Source: Tupaia tana
Lineage: Eukaryota > Chordata > Mammalia > Scandentia > Tupaiidae
Direction: 5' to 3'
Assembly: GCA_026018925.1 (NCBI GenBank)
Contig: JAKSZU010000009.1
Coordinates: 36,694,415 to 36,758,414, forward strand
DNA length: 64,000 bases
The notes under the pieces: generated by a model
Databases searched by the model: none
The model's input: the letters and a program-made list of their open reading frames with translations, nothing else
What the model was told of the DNA's origin: nothing
Program-made: the position numbers and the translations under genes
Part shown: piece by piece, positions 32,366-46,324 of the stretch
How positions within the stretch are numbered: position 1 is the first letter of the stretch
Layout: every line of letters begins with the position of its first letter

Positions 32366-32879
32366 GCATAAATCTTTAAGATAAGACAAGTCTCCAACTG
32401 GGCTGGTGTGAGGTATATTTATTTTGGGTAAATTCACTTTATAAGCTAAGTTATATATCATGATTAAATGTATAAAATAAAAAATATTTTTTTCTTTAAA
32501 AAAATAGATAAGAAAAGTTGTCTTCCATGCGGAGCAGAGAGGTTGAGGAAAATGTAAAGAAGATCATGCAGTGGTTGCACTGCCTCACCTATCATAAGAA
32601 ATCACCTTTGGGGCTTTCAACATGTGAATAGATTTTTTTTTTTCAGAGCAAATAGAAGAAAGTTGAACTTTATAAAAAAAAAAAAAAAAACTGAGTCCAG
32701 TGAAATATAAGCACATGAATAATAACACAGCTTGCTATTTAAACCAGGAATTACATATTTTAACTCTCAGGGTTCCCTTTATTTGAAAGATCTTATCAGT
32801 TGTCCTTCCATTTATTCATCATTCTTCTCTAATGATATTCTTTGTGAATCTGTGAGCTTGACATTAAAACTGAGAATAG
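32366..32879. other. Unique stretch with an A18 run
   Basis: No repeat family recognised. An A18 run at about 32673-32690 could be the tail of an old retrocopy, but the sequence before it matches nothing I can name. Confidence 0.4.
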
Positions 32880-33117
32880 GGGATAAGCAAATGGCATAGT
32901 GGTTAAGGTACTGGACTCCCACATGGTGGACTGTGATTTGAACCCTGGACCCAGCAGCTTGAAACTGATGCGGGGACGTGTGCATACATGCCCAATATCC
33001 CAAGGAGAGAATGGAGGAGAAGGGATTGAGATGTGGTCATTCCCCCAGGGGGGTATGTCTCTTTGTTTCTCTAATGAATGTGCATGCCCTATTTATAGCA
33101 AAAATCTCTCCAAAAAA
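32880..33117 (+). mobile_element. SINE-A copy, old
   Basis: Head ggggataagcaaatggcata with GTGGTTAAGG. Ends in CTCTCC(A)n. Imperfect TSD actgagaatag / atgagaaatag. Confidence 0.86.
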
Positions 33118-33124
33118 TGAGAAA

Positions 33125-33368
33125 TAGAAACATTAATTAGTTATTTAGATTAATGACTCTCATGTGGGTGAGAATGATCAAAAATAGAGATCAAGATTTG
33201 GTAATCAATTGCATGAAACCAATAGTTGAAGCCATTTGAATGGATGGCTCAAATGGATATCTCTCAAAGATAGCGTAGATTAGGATTTCAGTTCTCCAAT
33301 ATTTAAGAGGGAAGGAAACAGAAAGATTAGTCAGAAATAGGTAAAGGAAAAGGACAGAGTGACAAGAA

Positions 33369-33411
<43 letters not shown>

Positions 33412-33976
33412 TGAGAAGGGAGTATTAGGATTTAACTTGTCCTGGAGTCTGTTTCCCTAAACTGTTCCTTTTATTCACAGCTTTTTCCTTTCTTCCACAA
33501 CGGAACTTGAATAATTTCTAAAAGTTCTAAGATTCTTTACAATGTCTCCTGATGAATAAGTAACATCAGGTCTCCAGTCTAGAGGAGAAGGGTTAAGGCT
33601 CAGAATTTTTGTTGTGCGTGTCTTTGTAAGTTGGTTATTTGCAAGTCAGAATTCACCTGCTTTTCTGCTAAGAGCCACTATACTAGTGTTGGGAATTTTC
33701 TTCCCTGCTTCTAAATTTTAATGAACATCTTTCACACAATGAATATTTTGATGTCCTATTGCCCAGGTTTCTATGGGCCATATTAATACATCATGTAAAG
33801 GGAGAAATTCTAATAAAGCTAAAACAAATAAACATTAAGAATTCCTGCAATGCAAGAAAACTAGCTGAACCAATTTCTTTCTTGAATGAGAGTGGAAGAA
33901 AAAGGAAAGCGATGATATTTTGGTATGAACAACATCTACAGCATTTCATTTCTTTGGAAAAAGAAGCAGGGATCAA
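33125..33976. other. Unique stretch with a (CA)n microsatellite
   Basis: The CA run is at 33375-33409. Otherwise no feature could be assigned. Confidence 0.5.
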
Positions 33977-35018
33977 GCTAAAGCCCCTGCACAGCCAGGC
34001 GGCCCCTGCTGGAGGCTCACATCGCCATGGCCACGGTTCTCCAGTTGCTGCAGCAGCAAGAGGAGGACCACAGCAAGGTGAGATCTGTATCTGTGGACCT
34101 GAATGTTGACCCCTTGCTTCAAACTGACATACCTGATGCACTCAGTGAGAGGGATAAGGTGAAACTCACAGTGCACACGAAGACCACACTGCCTCTAACA
34201 GAGAACCCAGAGTTCTCTGTTACAAGGCAACATGAAGATTTCTGTGGCTACATGACACTGTTACTGAAACAGCCAACTATGCTGGGTTTATTATTCCACT
34301 TACTCCTACTAAGCCTGACTTCACTGGTCCTTGAGAGAAGATGCAGAAAATGGGAGAGGGTGAAGAGTCTATGACCAAAGAAGAATTTGCCAAGATGAAG
34401 CAGAAACTGGAAGCTGATGATCTCACTATCTTTTTTTTTCTTTTTTCTTTTTTTTTCAGGAAGGAAGAAGAGTTTATGTTTCCATTTAAAGAAACAAACA
34501 AGAAAAATATTTTAATAAATTGCTGAACCTATCAACAACTCAAAAGAAAGTAAAATGCTTAAATTGGGAAAAGAAAGCATAATAATAAAAAAAAAGAAAT
34601 CAGTAATGTTTTTCTCAAAAGTCATAAATTCTATTTCACCAGTTCAGTCTTATGTTCAGACTCTCTTCAGTTGAATATGCAGAGTTACTGTGGACCAATC
34701 TTTCCGTTTAAATCCTGGGAGTTAACATTCAATGTTGTTATTGATATTTCTTGTCCCTAGCATTAAATTGGTCATTTTCTTGGTTGCTTTTTGTTCTCTT
34801 ATTTCTGTATGTATTTTTAGTTTTCCTGGTCAAGCACTCCTTTTCAGAACTTCTTGAAGAGTGGGTCTGCTACTGGCAAATTCTTTCAGGTCTTGTTTAT
34901 CTGAGAATATTTTCATCCTTTCTTTCCATATGAAAGATAATCTTGTCAGGTATAGTATTCTTGGTTGAAACTGTTTTTCACTTAACACTTTGAATATTTG
35001 TTCCCATTCTTTCCTTGC

Positions 35019-35842
35019 TCACATTGTTTCTGATGAGAGGTCTGAGGTTAGCCTGATTGGATAACCTTTATAAGTAACCTGACGTTTCTCTCTTGCCAAT
35101 TTTAGTATCTTGTCTTTGTCTGTGCATTTGACCAGTCTGGCTATGATGTGCCTTGAAGATCTTCTTGGGTTGATTCTATTAGTGTTCCTTTGTATTTCTT
35201 GGGTCTGGATAGTTGAATGCCTCTCTAGATTTGGAACGTTTTCTTCCAAGATTTCATGGAGTAGATTATCAATGCCCTTATTAGTTTCCTCACCTTCTGG
35301 GATACTGATTATCCAAATGTTTGGGTACTTAATGCTGTCTAGTATTTCTCGCATAGTATTCACATTTTTTTTCAGGATATTTTCTCAGTTTTTTTGGTTG
35401 TTTTTTCTAGATAAGAGGTTTTGCCTTCAACATCCGAGATTCGATTTTCTGCATGGACTAATCTGTTTTTAATACTTTCAAGGGAGGTTTTGATTTCCTG
35501 AATGGCAGCTTTCATCTCTAATAGCTCCATTTGATTCTTTTTTATGGTATGTATTTCCTCTTTCAGATCACGAAAGAACTTTAACACCTCCTGGAACTCA
35601 TTGTCTCTTTTCTCCTGCATCTTCTGGAGTTCATTATCTCTCAGCTCTTGCATCTCATTTAGTTTTGTCCCTATGAATATTCTGAATTCTCTATCAGACA
35701 GTTCCACAAGTTCTACTGTGCTGTCTATGGATGATGAGGGGTTGTTCTTTTCCCTTAGGGGAGAGATACTTTCTTGGTTTCTCATGTTTCTTGTACCTCT
35801 GCAGTTGTTTCTGATAGTTCTGTGACAAAATCTCTCCTCCAC
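35019..35842 (-). pseudogene. L1 ORF1 remnant (L1-C)
   Basis: This is the best preserved ORF1 in the window. A 156-codon piece (35842-35372) carries the N-terminus and a long coiled coil with direct repeats (ELRDNELQKMQEKRDNEFQE, then SLESIKNRLVHAENRISDVE). A second frame (35363-35019) carries the RNA-binding part (YPNIWIISIPEGEETNKGID, TYKGYPIRLTSDLSSET). One frameshift separates them. The internal ...RDNE...RDNE repeat suggests length change in the coiled coil by duplication. Confidence 0.9.
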
Positions 35843-36086
35843 AGTTCTTCACAATGTGGTATCAATAGTAAAATTAGGAGTTCAGATTTATAAAAAGAAA
35901 TTTCTTCATTAAAGCAGGAGGGTCAATAAGTGTTGAAGATTTCAATGACTCTACAAGTATTTCAATTCTTGGCTACCACGCACCTCGGCCTATCTAAACA
36001 TTAAGTGTGTGGAGAGTGAAGCTTAGAGTAAGAAAGTAAGATTACAAAATATAAGCAAAAAGGAAAAAAAAAAAGTAGAAAAGTAC

Positions 36087-36665
36087 ACACCAGGACACAC
36101 CTCAGCTTTAAAATAGTTTCTGAAATTAACAAGTGAAAGAAAAGGCTGAAAGTGAGGAAAGGTGCTTGAAAATTTTTTTAAAAAATTTAAATGTAAAGAG
36201 AGAGAGAGTGTGAGACAGACAGACAGCCAGAGACAGAGAGAAGATGGAGGTTGCCTTACCTTGTCTAATATTTCAGGAGTCAAGGAGATGGTTTAGAGCA
36301 TAGCTTTCCTGAACACACCAGGACATACCTCAGTTTTAAAATGGCTTCTGAAATTGACAAGCGAAAAAAAAGGCCCAAGGTGAGGAGAGGTACTTGAATT
36401 TTTTTTTAATTTAAATTTAAAGAGAGAGAGAGAGTGTGTGTGAGACAGACAGATAGCCAGAGACAGAGAGAAGGTGGAGGTTGCCCTACTTTGTCTGAGT
36501 ATTTTGGGAGTCCAGGAGATGGGTTTAGAGCATAGCTTTCCTGAACACACCAGGACATACCTCAGCTTTAAAATGGCTTCTTGTCTGAATATTTCGGGAG
36601 TCTAGGGGATGGGTTTAGAGCATAGCTTTCCTGAACACACCAGGACACACCTCAGCTTTAAAATG
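36087..36665 (-). promoter_or_regulatory. L1-C 5'UTR tandem monomers (~230 bp)
   Basis: On the plus strand the unit start ACACCAGGACA(T/C)ACCTCAG recurs at 36087, 36315, 36547 and 36637 (spacings 228, 232, 90). Each full unit contains an AGAGAGAGAG/GTGAGACAGACAG stretch and ends 'catagctttcctgaac'. The third unit has lost about 140 bp and the fourth is cut at the L1 5' end. This monomer sequence differs from those of L1-A and L1-B. Confidence 0.88.
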
Positions 36666-37058
36666 GCTTCTTGTCTCTCTTGCTGTCTTTAAGAAGACTG
36701 TCCTCTCATGAAATCTTTCTTCAGTGGCTTTCCTCTCACCCTGTTCTCAGTAAAGGTCACAACTTTCATGTTTTCCAGGAATATGATCAGGATCTAAGTG
36801 TGAAGCAGAAAAATACCAAAGAGATATTTGAAGACTTTTTCAAAAGTATGATAAAAAGTGCTGATGAAGTCCTTTTTCCTGGAGTTAAGGATGTAGATGA
36901 TTTCTTTGAGCAAGAGAAGAACTTTCTTATTAACTGTTATAATAGGATCAAGGATTCCTGTGCAAAAACTTACAGAATGACCAGATCTCATAAAAAACAT
37001 TGCTGACTGATGACTATATCCACACTGCAGCCTACCCATACAGCTTGGCTTTAGAAAA

Positions 37059-37266
37059 CACAGAGAACTCAAGCAGCTTACCTGGAAGAAAATGATTAAC
37101 CCAATTAAAAGATGAAAAAATGAGCTGAATAAACAACTCTCTAAGGAAGACATACAAATATCAAAAAAGTATATGAAAAAATGCTCAACATTCCTCATAG
37201 TACGGAAGATGTAGATCAAAAATACAATGAGATACCACCTAACCCCAGTCAGAATGGCAAAGACTG

Positions 37267-37299
<33 letters not shown>

Positions 37300-38094
37300 A
37301 TGATAAGTGTTGGTGAGTATGTGGTGAAAGGGGAACACTCCTACATTGTTGGTGGGAATGTAAATTGGTCCAGCCACTGTGGAGAACAATATGGAGGTTC
37401 CTCAAAGACCTTCAAATACAACTACCATGCAATTCAGCAATTCCACTCCTGGGTATCTACCCAAAGGACAGGAGAACGCTCTGTTGGAAAAGCATTTGCA
37501 CAGTTATATTTATTATAGCATTTTTCATGATTGCTAAGACATGGAACTAACCCAGATGTCCACAAACAGATGAATGGATGGAAAAAATGTGGCACATATA
37601 CTCCATGGAATATTATTCAGCCATAAAAAAACAACAAGAACCTGGAATTTGATAGAAAGTGGATGAATAAGGAAGGTTTTTTGCTGAGTGAAGCAAGTCA
37701 GGCTATGAAAGAGAGACATTGTATGTCTCCACTTAACACAGACTGTCCGCACTCTATGGTAGGGACTGAAAGACTGGAGGACATAAGAGCATTACAAATT
37801 GTTATGGACACTAGAGACAAAGTATAAGGAGAGTGTGGGAGTGGAAGAGTGCAGGAAAGGAAATTAGGTGAAAAAAACAGATATTTATGGGACACAGAAA
37901 TTGTTATCTGTTGATGAGGATATGCATAGTATTCTCAACTGAACTGAGATGTGTATTATGCTGGGTAAAATCTCTTTACAATCTAAATGAAGTATAGCAA
38001 TTGAATGTATAAATAATAATAATAACAATAATAATACAGTTTAAAAATAAAAAATAAATTAAATTAAATCTTTTCTTAAAAAGAAAAGAAGACA
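37059..38094 (+). mobile_element. L1 3' end, 5' truncated, in SNX5 pseudogene
   Basis: It begins in ORF2 at gagaactcaagcagctta and includes the C-terminal text at 37300-37560. A 30-A run lies at about 37269-37298. It ends with the L1 3'UTR and an AATAAATTAAATTAAATC-type tail. SNX5 sequence resumes at about 38095 (ctacagtcatccaaaagtac). Confidence 0.92.
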
Positions 38095-39259
38095 AGCCTA
38101 CAGTCATCCAAAAGTACCTATTGAAGGTTACTGAACTGTTTGAAAAACTTAAGAAAGTAGAAAGTCTCATCAGATGAAGATTTGAAGCTGAGAGCTCCTC
38201 CAGTACTACACGCTAAACATAGAGGCTGCTAAGGATCTCTTACACCTATGCACCAAAGCCCTCATTGACTAGGACAACTCAAACGAAGCTCCGGATAAGT
38301 CCCTGTTAAAAAGCAAAGATGTCAAGTTGGCTGAGGCACATCAGCATGAGTGCCGCCAGAAATTCAAACAGCTTTCTGAATCTGCAAAAGAAGAATTGAT
38401 AAATTTCAAACGAAAGAGAGTGGCAGCATTTAGAAAGAATCTAATCGAAATGTCTGAACTAGAAATAAAGTATGCCAGGAACGATGCCTCCCTCTTGCAG
38501 AGCTGCATTGACTTGTTCAAGAACAACTGATCTGCTTTACTTTGAAGGAAGAGAATGAATGTGAAAGAAAACCAGCGTCACTCACAGTTAAATCATTACC
38601 ACAGATTATTAGTTTTGACTTTAGTTTAAAATTGTGTTAATAAATATTTTGATTTTGAAAAATCTCAACAATTAACCACATTGGTTTAAAAATACTTTCA
38701 TTGCATGCTACTTGGACATCACCAGTCTTTTCCTTATGCATGTAATACCTCAAAAGTGGGCAGAATCTAAATCCTGGATTCTCCTGTACTTTAGTTATTG
38801 AGCGATATAGGAGACATGCGGCTTCTGGAAATGTGTTTCATTTTCATGCACCCATGTCCTTACAAACCAATTGTCAAGGAAGTGCCATCTGTTATTAACA
38901 GGTAACAGGCATTACATTCCTTAATTAGTTCGAGTTTATTGTTCCCTGTTGCTCTCTTGGTTCTACAGTCACCTGAAGTGTTTGTACTATAACAAGAGCA
39001 GGAAAATCTCATCTTTGTACACCTTTTACATCTCCATTTTTGTAGTTGGGATATAAATACTTGAGGGGAAAAATATTTAAGGGTATATGTAAAAGCAAAT
39101 AATAATGGCCTACTCTAGAAATGACAGACCTACATTAAGAAAGATGTGAACACCCTCCCTAATGATTCCAGGGGTGGGGAGGGTATGTGTGTGTGCACTT
39201 CTGTTTTTTTTTAATAAAGTATACAATAAAATGAAATAATAATAAAGAAAGGCTAAAGC

Positions 39260-39697
39260 CACATTTCCTTTCTGCCAGCCAGCTTGTGACTTTATCGATG
39301 CTACTGTCCCTGGATTTTTCACATCCCTAGCCTTTTCACTATTTCTGTTTCTCATAAATGTGCTGGACCACTCAGTGACTACTATAAAAAAGATGGGGGA
39401 AATAGGACCATGAGATAGTGCCTCATCAATCAAAAGTCATTTTTGACTATAAAAGAGTAAGTTGCCAAACTGCTGGGAAGCATGTCCTAATAGAACTTGA
39501 ATAATTCATTTATTTTAAAAAATCATTTTGTACTTCCCTAAAATGTAGTTTATCTTGTCATGGGTATCGAGAGCCAGTATACTTCTGAGTGTGTAACTTC
39601 ATGTGCATTTCAATTTAGCTGAGTCCTAATCAATTAAGCTCTTTTCTCCAGTCAGTTCCTGTAATAATAAAATATACCCTGAAAAAGAATCTTTAGG
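39260..39697. other. Unique stretch, nothing recognised
   Basis: Follows the SNX5 copy. No assignment. Confidence 0.45.
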
Positions 39698-39949
39698 GGG
39701 ACCAGCAGTTAGCGTAATGGCTATGTCACTGGACTCCCATGTAGTTGACCGCGGTTTGAGTCCTGGACCAGGTGGCTTGGATTCACGCCGGGCGCATGTG
39801 TGTGCGTGCCCAAGATCCCAAGAGGAGAAGGGAATGCAGCGTGGCCCTCTCCCCTGGGGGGTGATTTCTTGTTTTCTGTCTCTCTGTCTCTCTCTTTCTG
39901 GCAAGCACACACACCCTATAGCAAAAACCTCTCAAAAAAAAAAAAAAGA
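39698..39949 (+). mobile_element. SINE-A copy
   Basis: TSD agaatctttaggg on both sides (about 39686 and 39950). A short deletion in the body removes part of the gagaatggaggag segment. Confidence 0.93.
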
Positions 39950-40209
39950 AGAATCTTTAGGGAACCATTTTTTAAAAAATGAAAACTTGGGCAGAAAGAC
40001 ATACTGATGCTACTTTTGATAATAATAATAATGATAATAAATTAAAGAAAATCCTACTGCCAAAATTGACAGAAAAGTTCAACTAACCTTTGACAAACCC
40101 AAAACTAGCAAATTAAGACCTTAAGGTAGTGTGGTCAAATTTCAAAATATAAAATGATTTCTTCAGCTAAGATTTATGCCACTGATAACTCCTATAGTAA
40201 TAATAGGTT

Positions 40210-40560
40210 ACCTCTAACCAAGGTTCATCCTCTCCCTGTCCCCATCTCTCTCTACCTCTCTCTCTCTGTCCCTCTTTTTGTCTTTCTCTCCCTCTAGACA
40301 CATACATTTGTTTGATACTAACAATTCATATCCAGCACCATTTGGTGGCCCAACCTGGGTGATGCAGTGTCAATTGTGTTCAGATTTCTGGATCAATTTG
40401 AAAACATCCTTTAGGACATAAGGTTGCCCAAGATCCTGAGCTGCCAGAGGTCTAGGGAAAAGAGATATCAATGTGTTGAGGCCCTGTCCCTGTTGAGCAT
40501 TCTCTTTCTCTCTCTCTTTCTCTTTTTCACCATCCCTCCTTCATGCTATCATCTAAAAGA
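40210..40560. repeat. CT-rich tract with repeat C-like core
   Basis: Two CT-rich parts (40215-40300, 40500-40530) enclose text related to 17200-17350 (cagcaccatttggtgg; caattgtgttcagatttctg). It may be an old SINE of an unnamed family. Confidence 0.4.
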
Positions 40561-42527
40561 GCCAAATGTTATTTCCTACTAACTTTAATAAAGCTTAATG
40601 TGAGAATACTTAGAAAAAAGAAGTTTGAGACCACAGTGGGCATTTGAGATCTTCTTCGCCATTTCCAAAGTTAACATTGATCTGTAATTTACCATGAATT
40701 TTCTTAAAGTATTATATCTTTCTGTCCATGAACTTTCTTGAGTACTGAAAGCGTATTTCAGTGGAGAGTTTCTTTTTTTCTTCCTGAAACTGCCTTTTGT
40801 CTGAGTCCTACTTAATCTGAATTGATTTATATAGGAGTCAGATAAGCACACATCCTGAGATGAGAACTATTTCAAGAAGAGGCATTGAGAAAATAGATTT
40901 AACAATTGAGTCAATAATCACAGAGATGCAAAAGCTGACATGCAGTTGGGCCAAAAAAAGTTCCAATTTACTCTGTATCCTTTTCAAGAAGTGTCAGACA
41001 GCAATAGCATTACAGGACAAGTTGTCTTGAAAACTATGTTGCATTTTTGTCACCAGTGTCAATTTCCAAAACAAAAGAACTTAGAACTTATAAAATCATA
41101 ACAATGAAAGGAATACAGCCAATGATAAAGCAAACATTTTCTCTACATTGAAAGCTATGTTTTTCTTAAGAGATAAGTCATATTTCATTTAGTTATGGAT
41201 CAGATTTAATAGTTGATTACCATGTAATCATGGGTAATAGACCTTGCTAATAGTTGAACCAAAGTGAGCGATTTGCTATGTTAGACCATTGAGACAAAAC
41301 CTGAAATACTAGAGCTCCAAGTCCCCTTGACCACAGTGTGTATTCTGTCTTCTTTGCTTCTGGAACAGCATTTTACAAACTGATGTTCAGTGGCACTGTC
41401 CTTATAGGATAGTCCTCAAAAACTGTGTTCTCTGGTTACTTGTGGTTACTGACTTTTACGTATTTTATCCTTCCTTGGATAGTCACCATGCAAACCAGCA
41501 TATTTAAATTTATGATAATTCTTCCGATAAAGAAATCCGTTTAGCCTAGCATTCATTAAATTTATTTGACCACAGAAGTCATTTTTTTTCTTAAAACACT
41601 GATTAACATCTCATAGAATAATTATTCCAAGAAATAATCACAGTAGATGTTGTGATGCACTCTCTAGATTCCCCTTAAGGACTGAAGTGCTCATTCTCCC
41701 AGAATCTGGGTAGACTTCTAGCTGACTGCACTCTCCTGTCAGCCTTCTCCAAACATTGCCATTAGCTGATGAGAACTGCCCTTCCCAAATTTATAACCCC
41801 TTCTCAGGGGCAGCCTATATCCCAGGACTGGTCAAGTGTGAATTATGAAGCCCTGACTGCTCACTACGATGTGAAACGATTCTAAAGAGATATTCCAATT
41901 TCAGAGCTCACCATGGGGTTGGCTGAGGCCTTTGTTGAAGGTGTTCTATACATAGCTCAACTTTTCTCTCTGCTTACACTTGTTTTCTTTCCCTTTGTAT
42001 TTTCTTCTTCTTTTCTCTTCTCCTGAACAGTTACTGATTCTAAGAGTACTGCATAATACATTTTCTGAATATTCGTCTCTAGTTTACTTTTGGTAGAACC
42101 CAATCTACAAAACATTTCAGGATATTTAGGTGTAATAAAGATTGCTGGTGCAAGGAAAGAAGGAACATAAACCAAAGAAAATATGCCAGAAAATGTGTGT
42201 GCAAAGAAAATATGCCAGGTTTTGGAAGAAGTTTAATAGAAAACATTGAGTGAACAATGAACTGCCACTTATTTTATTTCATTAAGCACAGAATTGGAGT
42301 GCCAGTTGACGAGTGATAGGCTATATGAGGAAGATATAAAAACAGATCATTTTGCAGGAGCAAAAAAAAAAAATCTGGACACATTTGTACAGATAAAAGC
42401 TAGGGAAAAAAACTATGAAAAATCACAAATGTTTCTCATTATCATCTGAGTTACTTGCCTCTTAACTGGTTTTAGCTTCTCTAATCCAAGCTCTTTCAGT
42501 GCTTCCAACATCCATAGTGATGTTTTC
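40561..42527. other. Unique AT-rich stretch, nothing recognised
   Basis: About 2 kb without a recognisable gene or dispersed repeat. A minus-strand frame at 40585-40851 (88 codons) has no protein family I can identify. Confidence 0.45.
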
Positions 42528-42799
42528 TTTTTTTTCTTTTATTTTTTGAGAGAGATTTTTGCTATAGGTACACATGCACTCACTAGAAAGACAGACAGAG
42601 AGAGAGAGAGAGAGAAAGCAGGAAATCACCCGCCCGGGGAGATAAACACAACACAATCCCTTCTCCTCCGTTCTCCTCTTGGGATTTTGGGCATGCATGC
42701 ACACCTAGCGTGAATTTTAAGCTGTTGGTCCAGAACACAAACTGCAGTCAACTATGTGAGAGTCCAGCATCATAAACATTACGCCATCTGCTTGTCTTG
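42528..42799 (-). mobile_element. SINE-A copy
   Basis: Perfect TSD atagtgatgttttc at 42514-42527 and 42800-42813. Moderately diverged body. Confidence 0.94.
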
Positions 42800-42899
42800 A
42801 TAGTGATGTTTTCAATATGTAAATATGATCATATATATCCCTAAGTAACACTCTTCAGTTGCATACATTATACTCAAGTTTCTTAGCTTGACATATAAG

Positions 42900-43360
42900 A
42901 AAAGTCCTTTATGGTTTAACTTCTCTAGTCACTCCTGACTTAATACCCACTCCTGACTTATTACTCCAGCTCTATTGAACTTCTTTTTGTTCCTTGAAAG
43001 TAACATGTTCTAAAATGCCTCTGGGCTCTGCATTTGATATTACTGTTGCCTGAATCCCTCCCCACAAGTTCCATTCATTTACCTTTTAGGTCACAATTTT
43101 AGTGTCACCTTCCTCAAGAAGTTATACATGGCCACCCCCATCAGGATTTAGTTTGCCTCTCATAGTCTCCTATGTCACCCTATTCTTCCCTTAACATAGA
43201 ACACAGCATAATGTAATTGACCATTTAATAATGTTTGTTGCTCTTCTAATAGATGTAGGATCAGTGATAGGAACCGTCTTATTTGTGGTGCCTGTGCAAC
43301 TGTGATCAACACATAGTCTTCATTCAATAAATGTAGTTTAAGTATATGAATGAATACCTA
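42900..43360 (+). repeat. L2 LINE 3' region
   Basis: 'gtgtcaccttcctcaagaag', 'catggccacccccatcagga', 'ctcctatgtcaccctattct', then 'cattcaataaatgtagttta': an eroded L2. Confidence 0.7.
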
Positions 43361-43559
43361 GCTCCCTAGCATTTATTGATACTAAAACAGCAATGTGGAA
43401 AGTGCAATAAGGTTCCAAATTAATATCAATTCTTTATCTTTCCTCAACAATAGTAATTTTTTGAGGCTGTAGAAACCCAATCTTTCTCTTATTAGTGAAT
43501 CTTGGCTTAATACTCTATAATCCAACTCCACTAAAGTGCTGAGTACTTCATTAAACATG

Positions 43560-43682
43560 TTGTTGGCAATGTGAAAGTTCATGGAAAATGCATATGATGA
43601 AAAACTCTGCATAGTTTTCAAAATTTTGGTATTAAAACAAACTCATACTTTCATTACATTTTCCATGAACTTTTTGAAGTCT
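43560..43682. repeat. Mariner-like MITE, GTTCATGG family, intact ends
   Basis: The left arm aaagttcatggaaaatg (about 43574-43590) is matched by its exact inverse cattttccatgaacttt near the right end. About 120 bp long with no coding capacity. Confidence 0.75.
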
Positions 43683-43689
43683 TCTTTGT

Positions 43690-45765
<2,076 letters not shown>

Positions 45766-46041
45766 GTGAAACTTTTTCTTACACTGATTATCCTTTCCAA
45801 CTACTTGGCAGGTAAGCAATTGAGGAGTAAAGAATTACTCCTAGTAATAGGAGAATGCTAAGAACAATACAGAATTCCTGATTAGGAATTTTTTGGTCTA
45901 GTTTTTTTTTTTCTTCGCAGGAGCAAATGGCTTGAATCTGGTTTTTGAAGGAATATCAAGGATATTTTAGGAAGACAAATACAGTACCAGGGAATGTGGT
46001 ATTGTATTCATAAGTGGATGTAGAAATTGGGGACGATCCTA

Positions 46042-46324
46042 GGGACCAGCAGTTAGCGTAATGGCTATGTCACTGGACTCCCACATAGTCGACCTCGGTT
46101 GGCGTCCTGGACCCCAGTGGCTTAAATCTCATGCCGGGCACGTGTGCGAGTGGGCCCAAGATCCTGAGAGGAGAATAGAGGAGAAGGGATTGCAGCCATC
46201 CCCCCGGGGGGCAATTTCTCGCTTTCTGTCTCTCTGTGTCTGTCTGGCGAGTGCACACGCCCTATAGCAAAAAAAAAAAAAAAAACCTCTCCAAAAAAAA
46301 AAAAAAACCTCTCCAAAAAAAAAA
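46042..46324 (+). mobile_element. SINE-A copy with duplicated CCTCTCC-A unit at the tail
   Basis: After GCAA the tail is A17, CCTCTCC, A15, CCTCTCC, A10 (46269-46324). The body has a shortened C-run palindrome. The target duplication is not clear. Confidence 0.93.

Larger units (their letters stand above)
34433..36665 (-). mobile_element. Chimeric L1 (copy L1-C): 5'UTR + ORF1 + ORF2 start, then non-L1 3' end with poly(A)
   Basis: Inserted in the SNX5 copy between ...GATGATCTCACTATCTTT and CTCTTGCTGTCTTTAAG, which are two versions of one SNX5 segment, so a TSD is present. Read on the minus strand it has monomers (36665-36087), 5'UTR, ORF1 (35842-35019), the inter-ORF region and the first part of ORF2 up to about 34680. 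About 230 nt follow that match no L1 part seen in this window, and then an A-rich tail (T-rich at 34431-34457). Most of ORF2 and the normal L1 3'UTR are absent. Confidence 0.82.
33986..39250 (+). pseudogene. SNX5: Processed pseudogene of sorting nexin 5, split by two L1 insertions
   Basis: The intronless copy starts with 5'UTR and the ATG at 34027 ([40 protein letters not shown]) and ends at the TGA 38528-38530 after LLQSCIDLFKNN. SNX5 is a PX-BAR protein of endosomal membranes and a retromer-associated coat subunit. Part of the PX domain lies in 34027-34430, and the PX/BAR linker and start of BAR in 36678-37058 ([20 protein letters not shown]). The BAR end is in 38094-38530 (SAKEELINFKRKRVAAFRKN). 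Frameshifts (for example after QHEDF) and stops occur. The 3'UTR runs to about 39250 with AATAAA signals near its end. gctaaagcc lies on both sides (about 33977 and 39252), a short TSD. Confidence 0.93.

Noticed and set aside
36794-37405. 203-codon open frame on the minus strand
   Set aside because: It runs antisense across the SNX5 pseudogene and an L1, with a poly-Phe from the A tract.
40585-40851. 88-codon frame that might be a transposase fragment
   Set aside because: No motif of a known transposase can be supported from the residues seen.
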